Positions 1 through 11,787 of a stretch of DNA of 64,000 bases are shown here, piece by piece. The notes under the pieces were generated by a model that saw nothing but the letters and a program-made list of their open reading frames with translations, was not told the DNA's origin and did not search any database. The stretch is from assembly GCA_942159475.1 (NCBI GenBank), contig OW804095.1, forward strand, positions 147,168,314-147,232,313, in the 5' to 3' direction. Both the position numbers and the translations under genes were made by a program. Each line of letters starts with the position of its first letter. Position 1 is the stretch's first letter. This DNA comes from Sthenelais limicola (Eukaryota > Annelida > Polychaeta > Phyllodocida > Sigalionidae).

Positions 1-434
1 GCCTATTCCTTCTTTTTCATGGATACATCTGTCAGAACACATTTTATGTAACATGATCCAACGCCAAATCCATCAAACTAACCCTGCCAACTAAAACCTA
101 TACACTTTATTCCACTTGCACTAAGATTCTTTGCACCCTGCGACCATTACTCTACATCTCACAGAGTGTAACAATACCTATTGTTATGTTCCACAACTAT
201 TGCTTACTAACCATAACTATCACTTACTAACCTGGGCACCTCAGGGCACAACGATACCTTTTGTTTGGCCCAGCAGGGGGTGCCTGTCACTAAATAACAA
301 GGCCGCTGCGATACCTTTTGCAATGGCCCTCATTTTTATTTTTATATTTCCCCATCCTTCTCCAATTTTTCCTGTGAATCAAGCAGCGTTGACAGACAAA
401 TAGACTCAAGACAGCCCCTTACTACAAGACAGAT
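1..434 (+). other. Sequence upstream of LINE ORF, probably its 5' untranslated region
   Basis: No convincing coding sequence. Two short related segments containing CGATACCTTTTG occur near 249 and 309. The tract leads directly into the LINE ORF without a recognisable boundary, and no copy of the sequence after the poly(A) tail is found here, so the element's 5' end probably lies before the window. The 90-codon open frame at 131-403 resembles no known ORF1. Confidence 0.4.
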
Positions 435-3400
435 ATGTTCTTCAACACAAATCTCATGTACCCTCAAATCACGACATCCACCCCGACTTGCCAATCAAAG
501 CCACAGGGGAGAGGGCCAATAGTAAGGCCAATCTCTCACAACCCTACAGGGGTAAATTGGCAGAGCACTGGGTTTCACCCCCCTTGGGCATTGCATACAC
601 CTCAAATCCATAATCATCACACACCTAAGAGGCAAGCACATTATAAAATCAAAACAAGAAACAAAGGGAAAGCTAAACCCAAACATGAAACAATCGCACC
701 TAAACAAACACATACAGACACAACCATTGCTACACCCAAGGACCTTGGTAAATGCAAAGGCATTTCCCTTGTTCACCACAATGTTAGAAGCATCACAGGA
801 TGCTGGGATGAATTCAACCTTGAGTATGCCCATTCCGGGGTGGGGGTCATAACGCTCTCTGAGACATGGCTCAAGGAGTCAATACCAGATAGTCTGATAA
901 CTCTCCAGGGCTATAATATAATAAGAGCAGACAGGACCTGTAAGCAAAATACTAGAAGCAAGAGAGGAGGGGGCCTAGCTGTATATGCCAGGCATGATCT
1001 GAATGTAAACGGATCAGTCCTTCAACACTTGAATACATGTAACAAAGATATTGAGACACAATGGGTGGTGCTAAAACACCCAAACCTAAAACAGATGCTC
1101 ATAGGCAATTTATACAGGCCTCCCTCTGGAGACCCAAAGGTCTTCATTGAAACATTAACGCAAACTTTGCAACAAGTAAGCAACCTTGAGAAATACGAAA
1201 TTATAATTCTAGGGGACATGAACATTGACCTATCAATTCCCTCATCCATAGGCACAGAGCTACAGAGCTGGGCCAGGGACCATACCCTAGAACAACTTAT
1301 ACACACCCCAACCCGTTGCACCAGCAACAAAAGCTCTTTACTAGACATTATCTTCTCAAATGCCAAGCATGTGACTGCATCTGGTGTCTGTAATGTCCAC
1401 ATAAGCGATCACCAGCCAGTCTTCATGTTAAAGAAAAAAGAAAAAATTAAAAGCCACAAACAGAAGATACTGGGTAGAACATACAGAGACTACACCAAGG
1501 ACAAATTAAAAACACGGTTAGATCAATCAGACACATCCCAGATTCTTGGCTCTGACAACCCAAATAATGCATGGGCTCACCTCCACAAACTCATAATGAA
1601 GCATGTGGACACCCTATGCCCAAAGAAAACCCATACAATCCCCACAAACTCACCACCATGGCTAACCAATGAAGTGATTGAGGTAATCAAAGACAGGGAT
1701 TATTTCACTGATAAAGCCCTGAAAACTAAAAACCCAGATGACTGGTCGCTGGCCAAAGCAATCAAGACCAAGGCAAGGAAAGCCATTAGAAACGCTAAAT
1801 CCAGCTTCATTACAGGCAACCTGGAAAGCAACAAAAGTGACCCCAAAAAATTCTGGCGCCTAGTTAATGAACTAATAGGTTCAAAAAAACAGAAATTCAA
1901 ATTCACACTTGAAAAAGATGATGGAAGCGAAATCCCAGAGGCAGATACTGCGTCACAGATCAACCAATACTTTGCTAATATTGGGCCCAGACTTGCAAAT
2001 GAAATCCAAAGCAAGCCCAGCCCTCATACCAATGCATTAACACAACCAGACGAAAAGACAGAAATGGAAGAACTGCAACCTATGCAAAAATTCGAAAAAG
2101 TAAGCAAAGAAACCATTATTAAGTTAGTTACACAAATTAACACCTCAAAATCATCCGGAATAGACGGCATAAACTCACTGGTTCTGAGGGACGCCCTATT
2201 GATACTCTCAGAAGAACTGACCCATATCATAAACCTATCCCTAGACAAAGGGATCTTCCCAGATGCCTGGAAAGAGGCCACTGTCACCCCACTACCAAAA
2301 ATAACCAATCCCAAACACCCTAGTGACCTCAGACCTGTGGCCCTATTACCAGTCCCCGGTAAGCTACTAGAAAGAATTGTCCACAATCAAACCTATGACC
2401 ACTTAGATGAACAAAACTACCTACACCCAGACCAATATGGTTTCAGGAAAGGGAAATCAACCCACCTAGCATTATGTAGTCTCTTAGATGACCTAGCCTC
2501 AAACCTAGACAACTCAAAATTCACAATAACAGTTTTTATCGATTTTAAGAAGGCGTTTGACACCTTAGATCACAATATCCTTCTGGGGAAACTAAAAAAA
2601 GCTGGTTTTCAACAAAACATACTAAACTGGTTTAACAGCTACCTGAAGAATAGAACACAACGAGTTTTTGCAAACGAACGCACTTCACAACCACTCAAAC
2701 TAACAACAGGTGTTCCACAAGGATCCATCCTTGGTCCCTTACTATTTTTGTTGTACATTAATGATCTCCCTGATGCAACCCCCAATGTTAATGTACAGAT
2801 GTATGCTGATGACACAATATTACACTTCTCAGACACCTGCCCCAAACGTGCGGAAAGCAAAATCCAAGATGCCCTTGATACGCTCAAGGATTATTGCGAT
2901 TCAAACAAACTCACTGTCAACACCAGTAAGACCAAATGGATGTTTATCAGCAAGCGAGCCCCCAAACTAGATGCACACAAACCAAAATTAAAATTCAACA
3001 ACAAAATGCTAAATGAAGTACCCAATTACACCTACCTAGGGACGGTACTCGATTCCAGATTAAACTGCCAAGCCCAGGTAAACAAGGTAATCAAAACTGT
3101 AAATTATAAAATCCACACCTTCTCAAAAATCAGAACCTACCTCAATAAGAAAACCAGCCTCCAAATCTATAAAACCATGATAATACCACATTTTGACTAC
3201 AATTCAGCCTTTTATCAATTTGCTACCCAACAGAACCGAGATAAGCTAGAAAGACTTCAGAACAGGGCTATTCGGATTATTTCGCATGCTGGGAAGTTTG
3301 ACAGCGTGTCCGGAATAAGGTCATCCCTGGGGCTACTACCCCTACAAGACCGTAGAGACCACCTCATTCTGGGAATTATGCATAGCAGGTCCCAAGAACA

Positions 3401-3638
3401 ACTCTCCCACAAGCCTGTTAACCCATCCCGGCGACAAACAAGGTCTTCCTCACAACGCAACTTTCCTCTGCCCAGACCAAAAACCGAGTCACTTAAGAGA
3501 GCCCCTAAGTACTATGGTGCCCAGGCATGGAATAAACTACCCCCAGACATAAAAAACATAGACAACCGCAAACATTTCAGTCACAAAATCAAATCACACA
3601 CAACCTTACCCAAGGGGGAAACCCACAGAATTAAATGA
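435..3638 (+). CDS. LINE ORF2: APE endonuclease / reverse transcriptase (CR1/L2-like), intact
   Basis: Replication protein of a non-LTR retrotransposon, 1067 residues: the endonuclease nicks the target and the RT copies the element RNA there. Residues 1-105 are a basic, poorly conserved leader. An APE-type endonuclease spans about 108-335, with HNVRS near 115, LSETWL near 141, the GDMN motif at 260-263 and the SDH triad at 324-326. The RT spans about 555-830, with SSGIDG, the VFIDFKKAFDTLDH motif near 700-713, GVPQGSILGP near 759-768 and catalytic YADD at 790-793. The C-terminal third (NRAIRII, WNKLPPDIK) matches the thumb and tail of CR1/L2/Crack-type proteins. There is no stop or frameshift, so this copy is young and possibly active. 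The first ATG is used; the ATG at codon 8 is an alternative. No ORF1 is in the window. The clade call (CR1 superfamily) is inference from motifs. Confidence 0.93.
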   Translation: MFFNTNLMYPQITTSTPTCQSKPQGRGPIVRPISHNPTGVNWQSTGFHPPWALHTPQIHNHHTPKRQAHYKIKTRNKGKAKPKHETIAPKQTHTDTTIATPKDLGKCKGISLVHHNVRSITGCWDEFNLEYAHSGVGVITLSETWLKESIPDSLITLQGYNIIRADRTCKQNTRSKRGGGLAVYARHDLNVNGSVLQHLNTCNKDIETQWVVLKHPNLKQMLIGNLYRPPSGDPKVFIETLTQTLQQVSNLEKYEIIILGDMNIDLSIPSSIGTELQSWARDHTLEQLIHTPTRCTSNKSSLLDIIFSNAKHVTASGVCNVHISDHQPVFMLKKKEKIKSHKQKILGRTYRDYTKDKLKTRLDQSDTSQILGSDNPNNAWAHLHKLIMKHVDTLCPKKTHTIPTNSPPWLTNEVIEVIKDRDYFTDKALKTKNPDDWSLAKAIKTKARKAIRNAKSSFITGNLESNKSDPKKFWRLVNELIGSKKQKFKFTLEKDDGSEIPEADTASQINQYFANIGPRLANEIQSKPSPHTNALTQPDEKTEMEELQPMQKFEKVSKETIIKLVTQINTSKSSGIDGINSLVLRDALLILSEELTHIINLSLDKGIFPDAWKEATVTPLPKITNPKHPSDLRPVALLPVPGKLLERIVHNQTYDHLDEQNYLHPDQYGFRKGKSTHLALCSLLDDLASNLDNSKFTITVFIDFKKAFDTLDHNILLGKLKKAGFQQNILNWFNSYLKNRTQRVFANERTSQPLKLTTGVPQGSILGPLLFLLYINDLPDATPNVNVQMYADDTILHFSDTCPKRAESKIQDALDTLKDYCDSNKLTVNTSKTKWMFISKRAPKLDAHKPKLKFNNKMLNEVPNYTYLGTVLDSRLNCQAQVNKVIKTVNYKIHTFSKIRTYLNKKTSLQIYKTMIIPHFDYNSAFYQFATQQNRDKLERLQNRAIRIISHAGKFDSVSGIRSSLGLLPLQDRRDHLILGIMHSRSQEQLSHKPVNPSRRQTRSSSQRNFPLPRPKTESLKRAPKYYGAQAWNKLPPDIKNIDNRKHFSHKIKSHTTLPKGETHRIK

Positions 3639-3949
3639 ACATCCCATGACCACAGGAACTCCCCAGGACTGAAAGCAATATGGCAGACGATTAAAACACA
3701 CTGCTACGGACGGACAGAATAACTGATCCTATCATGTAGATTAACAACTATCATCTTTCCTTCTACACTAATTACTAATTACCTTTACTTATGCACCACT
3801 CCTTTCCTTCTATAGTAGTAGGACTGCACCTAACAGCCCCTGGCGGAAAATCATGGACAATGCTAAATAATAGCCCCCGTGAGCCTTGTATATCCTTATC
3901 ACTTATGGCTGTATAAATATGTTAAATAAAAAAAAAAAAAAAAAAAAAA
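3639..3949 (+). mobile_element. 3' UTR and poly(A) tail of the LINE
   Basis: About 290 bp of noncoding sequence after the LINE stop codon ends in TTAAATAA running into about 22 adenines (3928-3949). This is the integration end of a target-primed retrotransposon. The following sequence (CTGTGCAAGTC) should be one side of the target duplication; its partner is not in the window. Confidence 0.85.
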
Positions 3950-5911
3950 CTGTGCAAGTCTACTTATTCATGCTAAGCCATAGGTATTACGTAAGGGCTC
4001 CGCCACCTACTCTTTACCCACATCCTGGAGGAACATATGTTCAGATCCTAGTTCATTAAATCAGTTGCTTCGCTCTTCTCACGATGACCACACGTTCGTT
4101 TGTATTCTTCCATCATACCTTAACACTGGCGGACAACCCGCTCGATCTTGGAAGCCTAAAATCTCACACAAAAGCGAGTTCTTTCATGAAGTATGGAGGA
4201 ATTATTTGAACATTTTAATAGAGTTTGAGCTATGGAAGATGCACCGCATTGTTTGTATTCTTCCATCATACCTAAACAATACTATCAAGGCAAACGTATA
4301 CAGGTGGCTGCAAGTGCCTGGACAGGCATTGCAGCCACTTTATTGAGTGGCGGCCTGACTTTTCAGTCTCTTCAAACTGCTGTCTCCTATCCTTGACACA
4401 AGTACCTGCCATGTTTCTCCTTTGTCAAGCCATGCAAAATACCTTAAATCAATAGCTCTATTCATCATTGATGCAGCTTCAATGGTACCAGGAAATGCTC
4501 TAAAAGCAATCGATCTCATATTATAAGACATTAAATGCAACTAGCAAATCATGTGCGTTACAGTGTATATAAGTTATTTTCAAACTTTATAGAGAAAACT
4601 GTTTTAATAGAGTGACAAGTTGGGGCGATTAATATTTAGATTTTTCCTATCTGCTGGTGCACTGTTTGTGTATATTTGTTGTTGTTGTTGTTGAGACATT
4701 TATTTGCCAGGCGGCAATGTCGATGGGTCTAAACTCCCAGCTTAGGGAGGGTGTCAAGCCCTATCGGACATTACATGAATTAAATTTGCAGGGGTAACAA
4801 TACTCCATGGCGTCGACGACACTCAGGAGGCCCCTGCTTCAGGTGGTCTCAGACAACAATAATTTAAATCAAGATAACGCAGAGAAAGCAGCACCCAACC
4901 ATTTTGAGTGAGACAAAGCTGGTATGGGTTATAGTACCATAAGGGTAAGAATTACAATTATGGGTGTAAGGATGCCACTTGGGCTGATAAAAATAATTAT
5001 ATACAAAACACAAAGTACAAAGTTCGTAGTTCGAGGTTCGAAATTCGAAATTCGAGGAGGATTTGGAGGACTTACATTGACTACACCTCGGGATTATGCA
5101 CCAACCAGTGCACCAGCAGCACCACAATGTTGGTAATTGATCTTGTAAAAGCCTAATAAACCTCTGTCTTGAACAACAATTTTCCAAGTGTCAAACAGGT
5201 TGTGACCCATGTCTTGCATCCTCTTCCAACGGAAGTGCTCACAGGAAACCACCACCCAAGCATGCGCAGTCACATTGCATGTCTGCCGGAAGTCTTCGGG
5301 CCAACGTCCCCTGCTGTGGCGTTCATGAACTGTTGGTGGTTCCCCTGGTGGCAATGCAGTTCACTAAAGCGACACCTGGTGTGACAGAAGAGATGTTTAT
5401 ATCATTTATAATTTGTTTGGCTTTTATCATACGTCATATCGTGAAGGGGGAAAGAGGAAGTGAAATTAGGATGGAAACGTCTAAAGAAAATTACAAGAGA
5501 CTCACAAAATAATCAGATAAGAAATCAACTACCAGAATTGTAGAATAGAAAAGTAATACTACTATCTTGATATTACAGATGGTAAACTACGACTACTGAT
5601 TATTGATTATTGATGTCATATGCATGTATTATTATTTATTCATTTTCTTGGCAAATTGGGCGAACAGGAGTTCAATGTAGGTCTATGTAGAAGTCCAATT
5701 CTGTATAGATTTGTATGTTTATGGTAGAATAACAATTCAATAACATATATTAATTATTTATATAGCATTGCACATGTCATTGTGACGACTTTACACTAGA
5801 TTGGACACAAGTTAAGTGAAATGTATAGCCTTTTCACTCTTCTCCAGTGTAGTTTCCTCTTGCTCCGTTTCCCAAAGTATCTCTTGTTGGAGTGATAATA
5901 GCTCTACATAT
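3950..5911. other. Intergenic, with a short duplicated segment and small simple repeats
   Basis: No gene seen. TTTGTATTCTTCCATCATAC occurs at about 4099 and again at about 4252, an old duplication about 150 bp apart. A short (TTG)n tract lies at 4677-4693. TTCGA recurs about every 9-10 bp at 5035-5057 (GTTCGAGGTTCGAAATTCGA). The remainder shows no recognised element. Confidence 0.5.
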
Positions 5912-6146
5912 GGGTCAGATGTTCAGAAGATGTACAATTGGCAGCTCTACACATTTAGGAAATTCTGCAAAATCTAACTGAAAAATGATGAATACCGGGT
6001 ATATCTGAGTATATTTGGGATCGCATCGATTTATAGTATCAGTTCTGTTATGTTAAACTGCATTTTGAAGTTCATCTTTGTCTTAAACGAGGGTTATTTG
6101 AGAAGATTGGGGAAAGCAAATTGTACACTTTCTGAAAATCTGATCC
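5912..6146 (-). mobile_element. MITE family A, copy A1
   Basis: First of a short non-autonomous DNA transposon family, usually 235 bp, with terminal inverted repeats beginning GGGTCAGATTTTCAGAAAAT and ending CATTTTCTGAAAATCTGACCC. No coding capacity. Flanks here are ATAT on both sides, fitting a 4-bp target duplication. Family orientation is called + when AATTCAACTTCGCCAAT follows the first end; this copy is reversed. The core is of the TTTAAAG/TATCAGTTCTG subtype (type 2). Confidence 0.85.
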
Positions 6147-7425
6147 ATATAACCCATTCAAGTGAATAATTATTAACGCGTACACAGTAGGAAGGTATAG
6201 GATTGATGGTTCGGTTACAGCGATAGCAACGATCCTATAGCTATAGTATGATTGGTGATAGCCCCCAATCTAATCTAAAACAGAAATAGTATATATATAA
6301 TACTTTTATTCAAGATTCAAGATACTGTTACAATCGTTATAGAATGATTCGTGATTCACAGTAGTTATAAAATCTAGGAAGTGGGTTAGGACATCTGCAT
6401 TAATGCAGGTCTTCCAACGACCTTCCAAAAAATGAGTCTAAATATAAAATCTGACATAACTGAACACACAGATGTTTGGATCAATGCGATTCCGGATATA
6501 TTTAGATATACTTAGTATTTATCATATTTAACAACGTAGCAGTGCTTCACTCTGAGTGAAAACGTAGAAAAAAATTCGCCACAAAAAAAGTAAACCAGTG
6601 CCGATAGTGATCCAAATAAAAATATCTTACCAAATCTATGACTTATGTCACTGAAATTGTCAATGTTTTCCAATCTGTATGGCCCACCAAACTGTAAACG
6701 GGAAGTACATAGTGCTCGGCATTAAAAGAAACAGCTTTAAATCGTCTGAATTTCCTTTCAGACGGCTGGTAAAGACCGGAACAATCGTACCAAATCTTTA
6801 GTAACCCTTTTTTTTTTATTAGAAACGTTTATTAATCGATACACAAAATAATATGGCAATATACAATCTATTCTTGCAGAGTACAGTGACATGTGTATAA
6901 TTGGTAGGAAATGAGCCTCAGTTTTAACAATTGGAATGGTTAAATCTGGGTCAGTGGTTATTACCTTTTGGTTCGATAAACTGTGACTTGTTTATGTATG
7001 TAACAACACAAATAGAAAGAGACTAGTTAAGAGAAGGAACTGACAATAGCCTTAAGAAAGGCCACTTTAAGATAATACAAGTAGATTTGTTTTCCTTTTT
7101 GAACTAGATATTAACGCCAATAATATACTGCATCAGACCTTTAATCCGACCGCCCAAAGTGCCTCCAACCGACAGGTAACATTTTGTAATGACCCAATTG
7201 TCATTTATCAAAATCTTTGAAGATGAACTTTGAGGAAGACGGACCTGGATTGGCCGACATTTAAGTGTCTCGTTACCGCCACGAGGCAAAGCGGCTTAAT
7301 CAAGGCAACAATTAAGGGTGAAGAGGGTGGAGAGGACGGCTATAAACCTCTTTGCTCCATCATGGCTTCAATAATGGCTTCCATCATGGCTTCTCAAAAC
7401 ATCTGTAATTGTTTTGTTGTTATTT
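6147..7425. other. Intergenic, no recognised gene
   Basis: AT-rich noncoding sequence with a T-run near 6808 and several imperfect ATGGCTTCCATC-like repeats at 7362-7398. No open frame with recognisable protein similarity; frames of 60-75 codons around 7104-7454 look like chance. Confidence 0.5.
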
Positions 7426-7830
7426 GTGATGTGTTACAGGAAAATGAGTCATAAGTCGCAAAATTGATATTTTTCATAGTGTTTTTTTTCACAAGATCCC
7501 TTTATTGAAAAGTTTCGATATTTAGGGGGTTTAACACTTATAATCAGATGAATCCATGTATCAAAATTCAGGACATTATATTTAATATAATCATACGTTT
7601 TGAAGGCCTTTGTATTGAGTATATTTAGTTACTTTACTGGTAATTATCAATCTAGAAACATTGCAAACTTTCTTTTTCAAAAAAATATCAAACTTAGAAT
7701 CTAGAAATACTGATTAGTTGTCCTAGTGTTTACTATCATTGGAATCAGCTTGATCTCCTCTTTTCAAATATGGTGATATCTCAAAATCCATATTTTGCGA
7801 CTTATGACCAATTTTCCTCAAACGGATCAC
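7426..7830 (+). mobile_element. MITE family B, copy B1
   Basis: First of a second short DNA-transposon family of about 407 bp, with ends GTGATGTGTTTCAGGAAAAT and ATTTTCCTGAAACACATCAC (here slightly diverged) followed inward by GAGTCATAAGTCGCAAAA. No ORF. Flanks are ATTT on both sides, a 4-bp target duplication. The + orientation is defined by TTGATATTTTTCA after the first end. Confidence 0.85.
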
Positions 7831-8212
7831 ATTTGCGTTATTGTTGTTGAAGTTTGCTGCCGAATGATGCATGGCTTCAGAACTTGGTCAGGCAAAACAA
7901 GGCCGACTTTAAAGATTTAATTTGTATTTATCAGAGGGCAATATCATATTTAAATGCAATTATCAAAATGAATGCATTATCTTCTACGGATTTGTTCAAG
8001 CGTTGCCTTATGTTGCTTGTTTGTTTCTCTATTTAGAAAGCTCCCGTACATTGGGCGATCTTCTGAGCTTATCAAGGAATGACATTTAGCGGAAAGTTGA
8101 AAAAAGATCTAGTATATTCCATAAGGGCTACATCATGTTTAATGCATGCTTCAATTAATATACATACCAGTCTGCTTAAGGATACCAGTCCGATTATTTT
8201 TTTATTAATAAT
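7831..8212. other. Intergenic, nothing recognised
   Basis: AT-rich sequence between a B element and a LINE tail. The ORF-like stretches are short and lack motifs. Confidence 0.4.
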
Positions 8213-8383
8213 TAATATGGTAGCGGCTGGGAGAGCTGGATTTTATCTAGATGTCTGCCTACCTGTTTTGTCGGTTTTATCTATTATATTTGCATTGTCT
8301 GTTTCATTTGTGTACAAGTTGTAGTTTTGTGAATCTCGATAAATAAAGTAGTATCTTATCTTATCTATCTTATCTTATCTTAA
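8213..8383 (+). mobile_element. 5'-truncated LINE 3' tail ending in (TATCT)n
   Basis: Noncoding tail: GGTAGCGGCTGGGAGAGCTGG ... GATAAATAAAGTAGTATCT followed by TATCT repeats. It is homologous to the tail of the minus-strand LINE remnant at 55864-56370, which carries coding sequence. This is therefore a severely 5'-truncated retrotransposon insertion. Confidence 0.7.
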
Positions 8384-8817
8384 GGATTTTATTTATTCTT
8401 GGGTTACCGACTCTACTGTTCGGGTTGGTTCTGTCGGTCAAAGACGTTGAAAAAATATGTTCCAATAATTTTCCTTGGTGTATCGTGTAGATAATAATTA
8501 CTGAAGGTTTGCTAAGCAATGTATATTTTCGCATAATATAGAGAGGAAAACAAAACCTGATTACTTACTCAACTGAATAGATTATAACGGGACTTAACTC
8601 TCAGGAGTACACCTGTTTTCCTCTTAATATACCTATACTATCTGACATAAACTTATCACCGTATTATAAATCGAACACAAGGAGTACACCTGGTTCTCTA
8701 ATTCAAGGTTTTATACTTAGGAAGTCCCAAGGACATAGTCTTGTTCTCAACATGTTCTAGTTTATTGTACTCTTATTCTTTATTTTCTTACTTTAATCAT
8801 GAACTTAATTGTTACCC
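8384..8817. other. Intergenic, nothing recognised
   Basis: Noncoding AT-rich DNA. GGAGTACACCTG-type words occur twice (near 8604 and 8681), suggesting a small old duplication. No gene. Confidence 0.4.
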
Positions 8818-8937
8818 TTTTCGGCCAAGGTAACGGCTGGGAGAACTGGAGGCTATCTCTAGATGTCTGTGTACTTGTTTATTGTATGTAACTGTCCTAT
8901 CTGATGAATAAAGTAGTTCTTATCTTATCTTATCTTA
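8818..8937 (+). mobile_element. Second 5'-truncated LINE 3' tail ending in (TTATC)n
   Basis: Same tail family as at 8213: GGTAACGGCTGGGAGAACTGG, then ATCTAGATGTCTG, GAATAAAGTAGTTCT and TTATC repeats. Only about 120 bp is retained, with no coding portion. Confidence 0.7.
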
Positions 8938-9163
8938 AAATTAATCACTTCCGTGGTATTTATACTAACAAATTTCAAGTTTCAAATTTCACTGTGCCAC
9001 TCAGACTCCCGTGGAGTGTTAGTGAAATTTGTTTATTTTATTTTTTTATTTATAAGATAACAGATAGAGAGAGAGAAAAACATAAGGACTGCATTACAAA
9101 ATAAAAAAACCAAATAAGGTAAAAATAAGATTCGATAAGAATAAGTTTGGGTTTTTGGTATAC

Positions 9164-9398
9164 GGGTGAAATCGCCAGAAAATGTACAATTCGTCTTCAC
9201 CAATCCTATCAAATAACGCAAATTTAAGACAAAAATGACTTTCAAAATGCAGTTTAACCTAACCAAACAGGTTGCTAGAATCAATGCAATGCCGAATATA
9301 CTCGAATTTACATAGCATTGACCAAATTTCAGTCTAATTTAGCAGAATATATGAAATGTGTAGAGCTGTCAATTGTACATTTTCTGAAAATCTGACCC
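9164..9398 (+). mobile_element. MITE family A, copy A2
   Basis: Complete 235-bp copy with diverged left end (GGGTGAAATCGCCAGAAAAT) and intact right end. Flanks ATAC/ATAC give a clear 4-bp target duplication that is not ATAT, which helps fix the element boundary. Confidence 0.85.
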
Positions 9399-9704
9399 AT
9401 ACAATAAAATACCAGATGACAATATATGATTAAAAAGACGAGTTTCTGTGAATAATTGTCCCTTCGGCACTTTGGTTTAGGAATAAATCCAGAGGCAAAT
9501 CTGTCCCGTCTCGACACTTCAAACACTAATACTCAATAAAAATAAATAAAAATAAGCAAAGGAAATAGAGAAGAACTCACATTATACCCACTTGTTATAA
9601 GGATACCACATGATACTCAAATTACATAGCTCTTATAAATAGAACAAAACCTTTTCAAACTCTTTTCAAGTCTACCAATACATTTACAAATCATCTCGAT
9701 ATAT
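9399..9704. other. Intergenic spacer, nothing recognised
   Basis: About 300 bp between two A copies, with no gene or known repeat. Confidence 0.4.
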
Positions 9705-9939
9705 GGGTGAGATCGTCAGAAAATGTACAATTCACCTTCACCAATCCTCTCAAATGACCCAAATTTCAGACGAAAATAAAGTTCAAAATACAGTTTAACA
9801 TCACCAAACAGATTGCTAGAATCAATGCAATACTGAATATTCTCGAATTTACCTAGTATTGACCAAATTGCAGCCTAATTTAGCAGAATTTACTAAATGT
9901 CTATAGCTGCAAATTGTACATTTTCTGACAATCTGACCC
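9705..9939 (+). mobile_element. MITE family A, copy A3
   Basis: Full 235-bp type 1 copy (core GCTAGAATCAATGCAAT). Left end begins GGGTGAGATCGTCAG; flanks ATAT/ATAT. Confidence 0.85.
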
Positions 9940-10043
9940 ATATATAAAGATGCTATATCGACAATACGTTATTTATCTCGATTCTTTCTTTGGTTTATCC
10001 TAAGGGCTTTGGATTTGACAATGTGCATGACGAAAATGAAGAG

Positions 10044-10368
10044 CAATAGGGGATTTGCAATACAGTAATTCAGGTCTGCCATCTTGAATCTTGATTCGCA
10101 TGGAATTGGAGTTCGTTCTCCGTGTAAACGCTACATGTTATGTTTAGCATGGAATACTTATAGGTGATCTCATGTAAATACACCGCCACGTACTTCATCT
10201 TTCCCATCATTAAATTGGTTTTTATAAACGACTTACACAAGCTAGGATATTGGTGGAAAGGTTCTTGAATCTTTCGATAGAAATGTTTTTATGTCAGATT
10301 TGAACTGCATCCATCCGAGCATGTACTGTAATAGACATGCCCAGTGAGACATGTAAATCCCCTATTGG
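10044..10368 (+). mobile_element. MITE family C, copy C1
   Basis: First of family C (about 320-350 bp). Ends are TA-GGGGATTTGCA and TGTAAATCCCC-TA, consistent with a TA target duplication and a terminal repeat of about 12 bp. Conserved interior: TTGATTCGCATGGAATT near one end and GACATGC(G/C)CAGTGAGACATG near the other. No ORF. Confidence 0.8.
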
Positions 10369-10837
10369 TATTTCCTCTGTAGCTCTTTCACAACATTTTC
10401 ATTACTTTTGTATTTTGCTGTTCTCTTTACACTCCACATTATATTGTTGATACGTCTATTGTTGATATTTCAATAACTACTTGAGTTGTACAAAATGTTA
10501 GTGATAGAAGTATTAGATCTACATCAGTTAAATTACACACATGTGCTTAATAAAAATTGAATGTTATCGCAGGAAATACAAAAGAGCGAATTGTTTCAAA
10601 ATTACATGCTTAGGGATTATCATTAAGATAACCCAAGATATTACTATGTATTATAAATCAAATCTGAGTATATACAACCGACATGATGTACTATTCTTAA
10701 TACCAGCTTATTATGTCTATTCAAAGACAGATTGTTGTGTACACCTTAAGTTTCATTAGTTTCCGGACTTGCTGGAAGATATATTCGTAGATGTATTCGT
10801 CCAATTCTGTAAACTTTACCGAATAAAAATTCTATAT
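10369..10837. other. Intergenic, nothing recognised
   Basis: AT-rich noncoding DNA with a 72-codon open frame (10541-10759) that shows no motif and is probably chance. Confidence 0.4.
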
Positions 10838-11244
10838 GTGATGTGTTTCAGGAAAATGAGTCATAAGTCGCAAAAATAGATTTTGAGATACCATTATATT
10901 TGAAAAGTTGAGATTAAGCCGATTCCAATGATAGTAAACAGTCTAATAATCTAATAAGTATTTCTAGATTTTAAGTTTGATTATTTTCGTTTTTGAAAAA
11001 AAAGTTTCCAATATTTTTAGGGGTCAATAAACAGTAAAGTAATTACATGTAGTCCATATGAGGACCTTTAAAACGAAAGGATATATTACATAGATTGTCC
11101 TGAAATTTGATACATCGATATATATTGCTATAAGGGATAAACCCTAAACAAATTAGAAGATTCCAATAATGTGATCTTGTGGAAAAAACACTTAAGAAAA
11201 TGTCATTTTTGTGACTCATGACTCATTTTCCTGAAACACATCAC
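10838..11244 (-). mobile_element. MITE family B, copy B2
   Basis: Full 407-bp B element in reverse orientation with near-perfect ends. Flanks ATAT/ATAT. Confidence 0.87.
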
Positions 11245-11787
11245 ATATATATATACTATCATACGCCTACCCTAGTACTTATGCCAGAATAAAGTAAAAC
11301 AAGTGGTAAAGAGGATAAATTGTGCAATTTACAAGACTCTTGACTCAAAACAGAAAACAGAATATTCCTCATTTTGTACCCAAAAAGTTCCTTTTTTCGA
11401 TTTGGTTGCCATGGTGATCAAGTCCCACATTTCTCAGAGGTTGGACCCAGTCCAAATGAAAGTGCATAAAATTCTGTATATGAATCAATCCTCAAAACAT
11501 ACTACCCCTACAAAAAAGGGGGCTGATGAACTATAAATGCCAAATTCCTTATTAGAATGTTTCCATAGCATCCATGACCAAGGGAAAACAATTCCAGAGT
11601 GGGTCTATAGCTAAAAATGACCAGCACATCAAAAAGTACCACTATGCCAAATTACATGCTTTTATGGAAAAGTGCACAATTATTTGGCTGGTCGACTGGA
11701 CTATTATTTATTTTTTCACAACACTCATAATGATCTTACCAAGTAAAGTAGTAGCAAGAGTACTTATTATTGTTCTATGTTCTATGT
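11245..11787. other. Intergenic, nothing recognised
   Basis: Contains two unsupported open frames of 77 and 88 codons (11303-11536, 11574-11840). The second runs into a MITE end, so it is not a conserved gene. Confidence 0.4.

Noticed and set aside
131..403. 90-codon frame before the LINE as ORF1
   Set aside because: No RNA-binding, zinc-knuckle, esterase or coiled-coil feature; probably 5' UTR by chance open.
5030..5060. GGTTCGAAATTCGA as a tRNA B box
   Set aside because: No acceptor stem, A box or anticodon arm at the right distance; it is part of a small TTCGA repeat.
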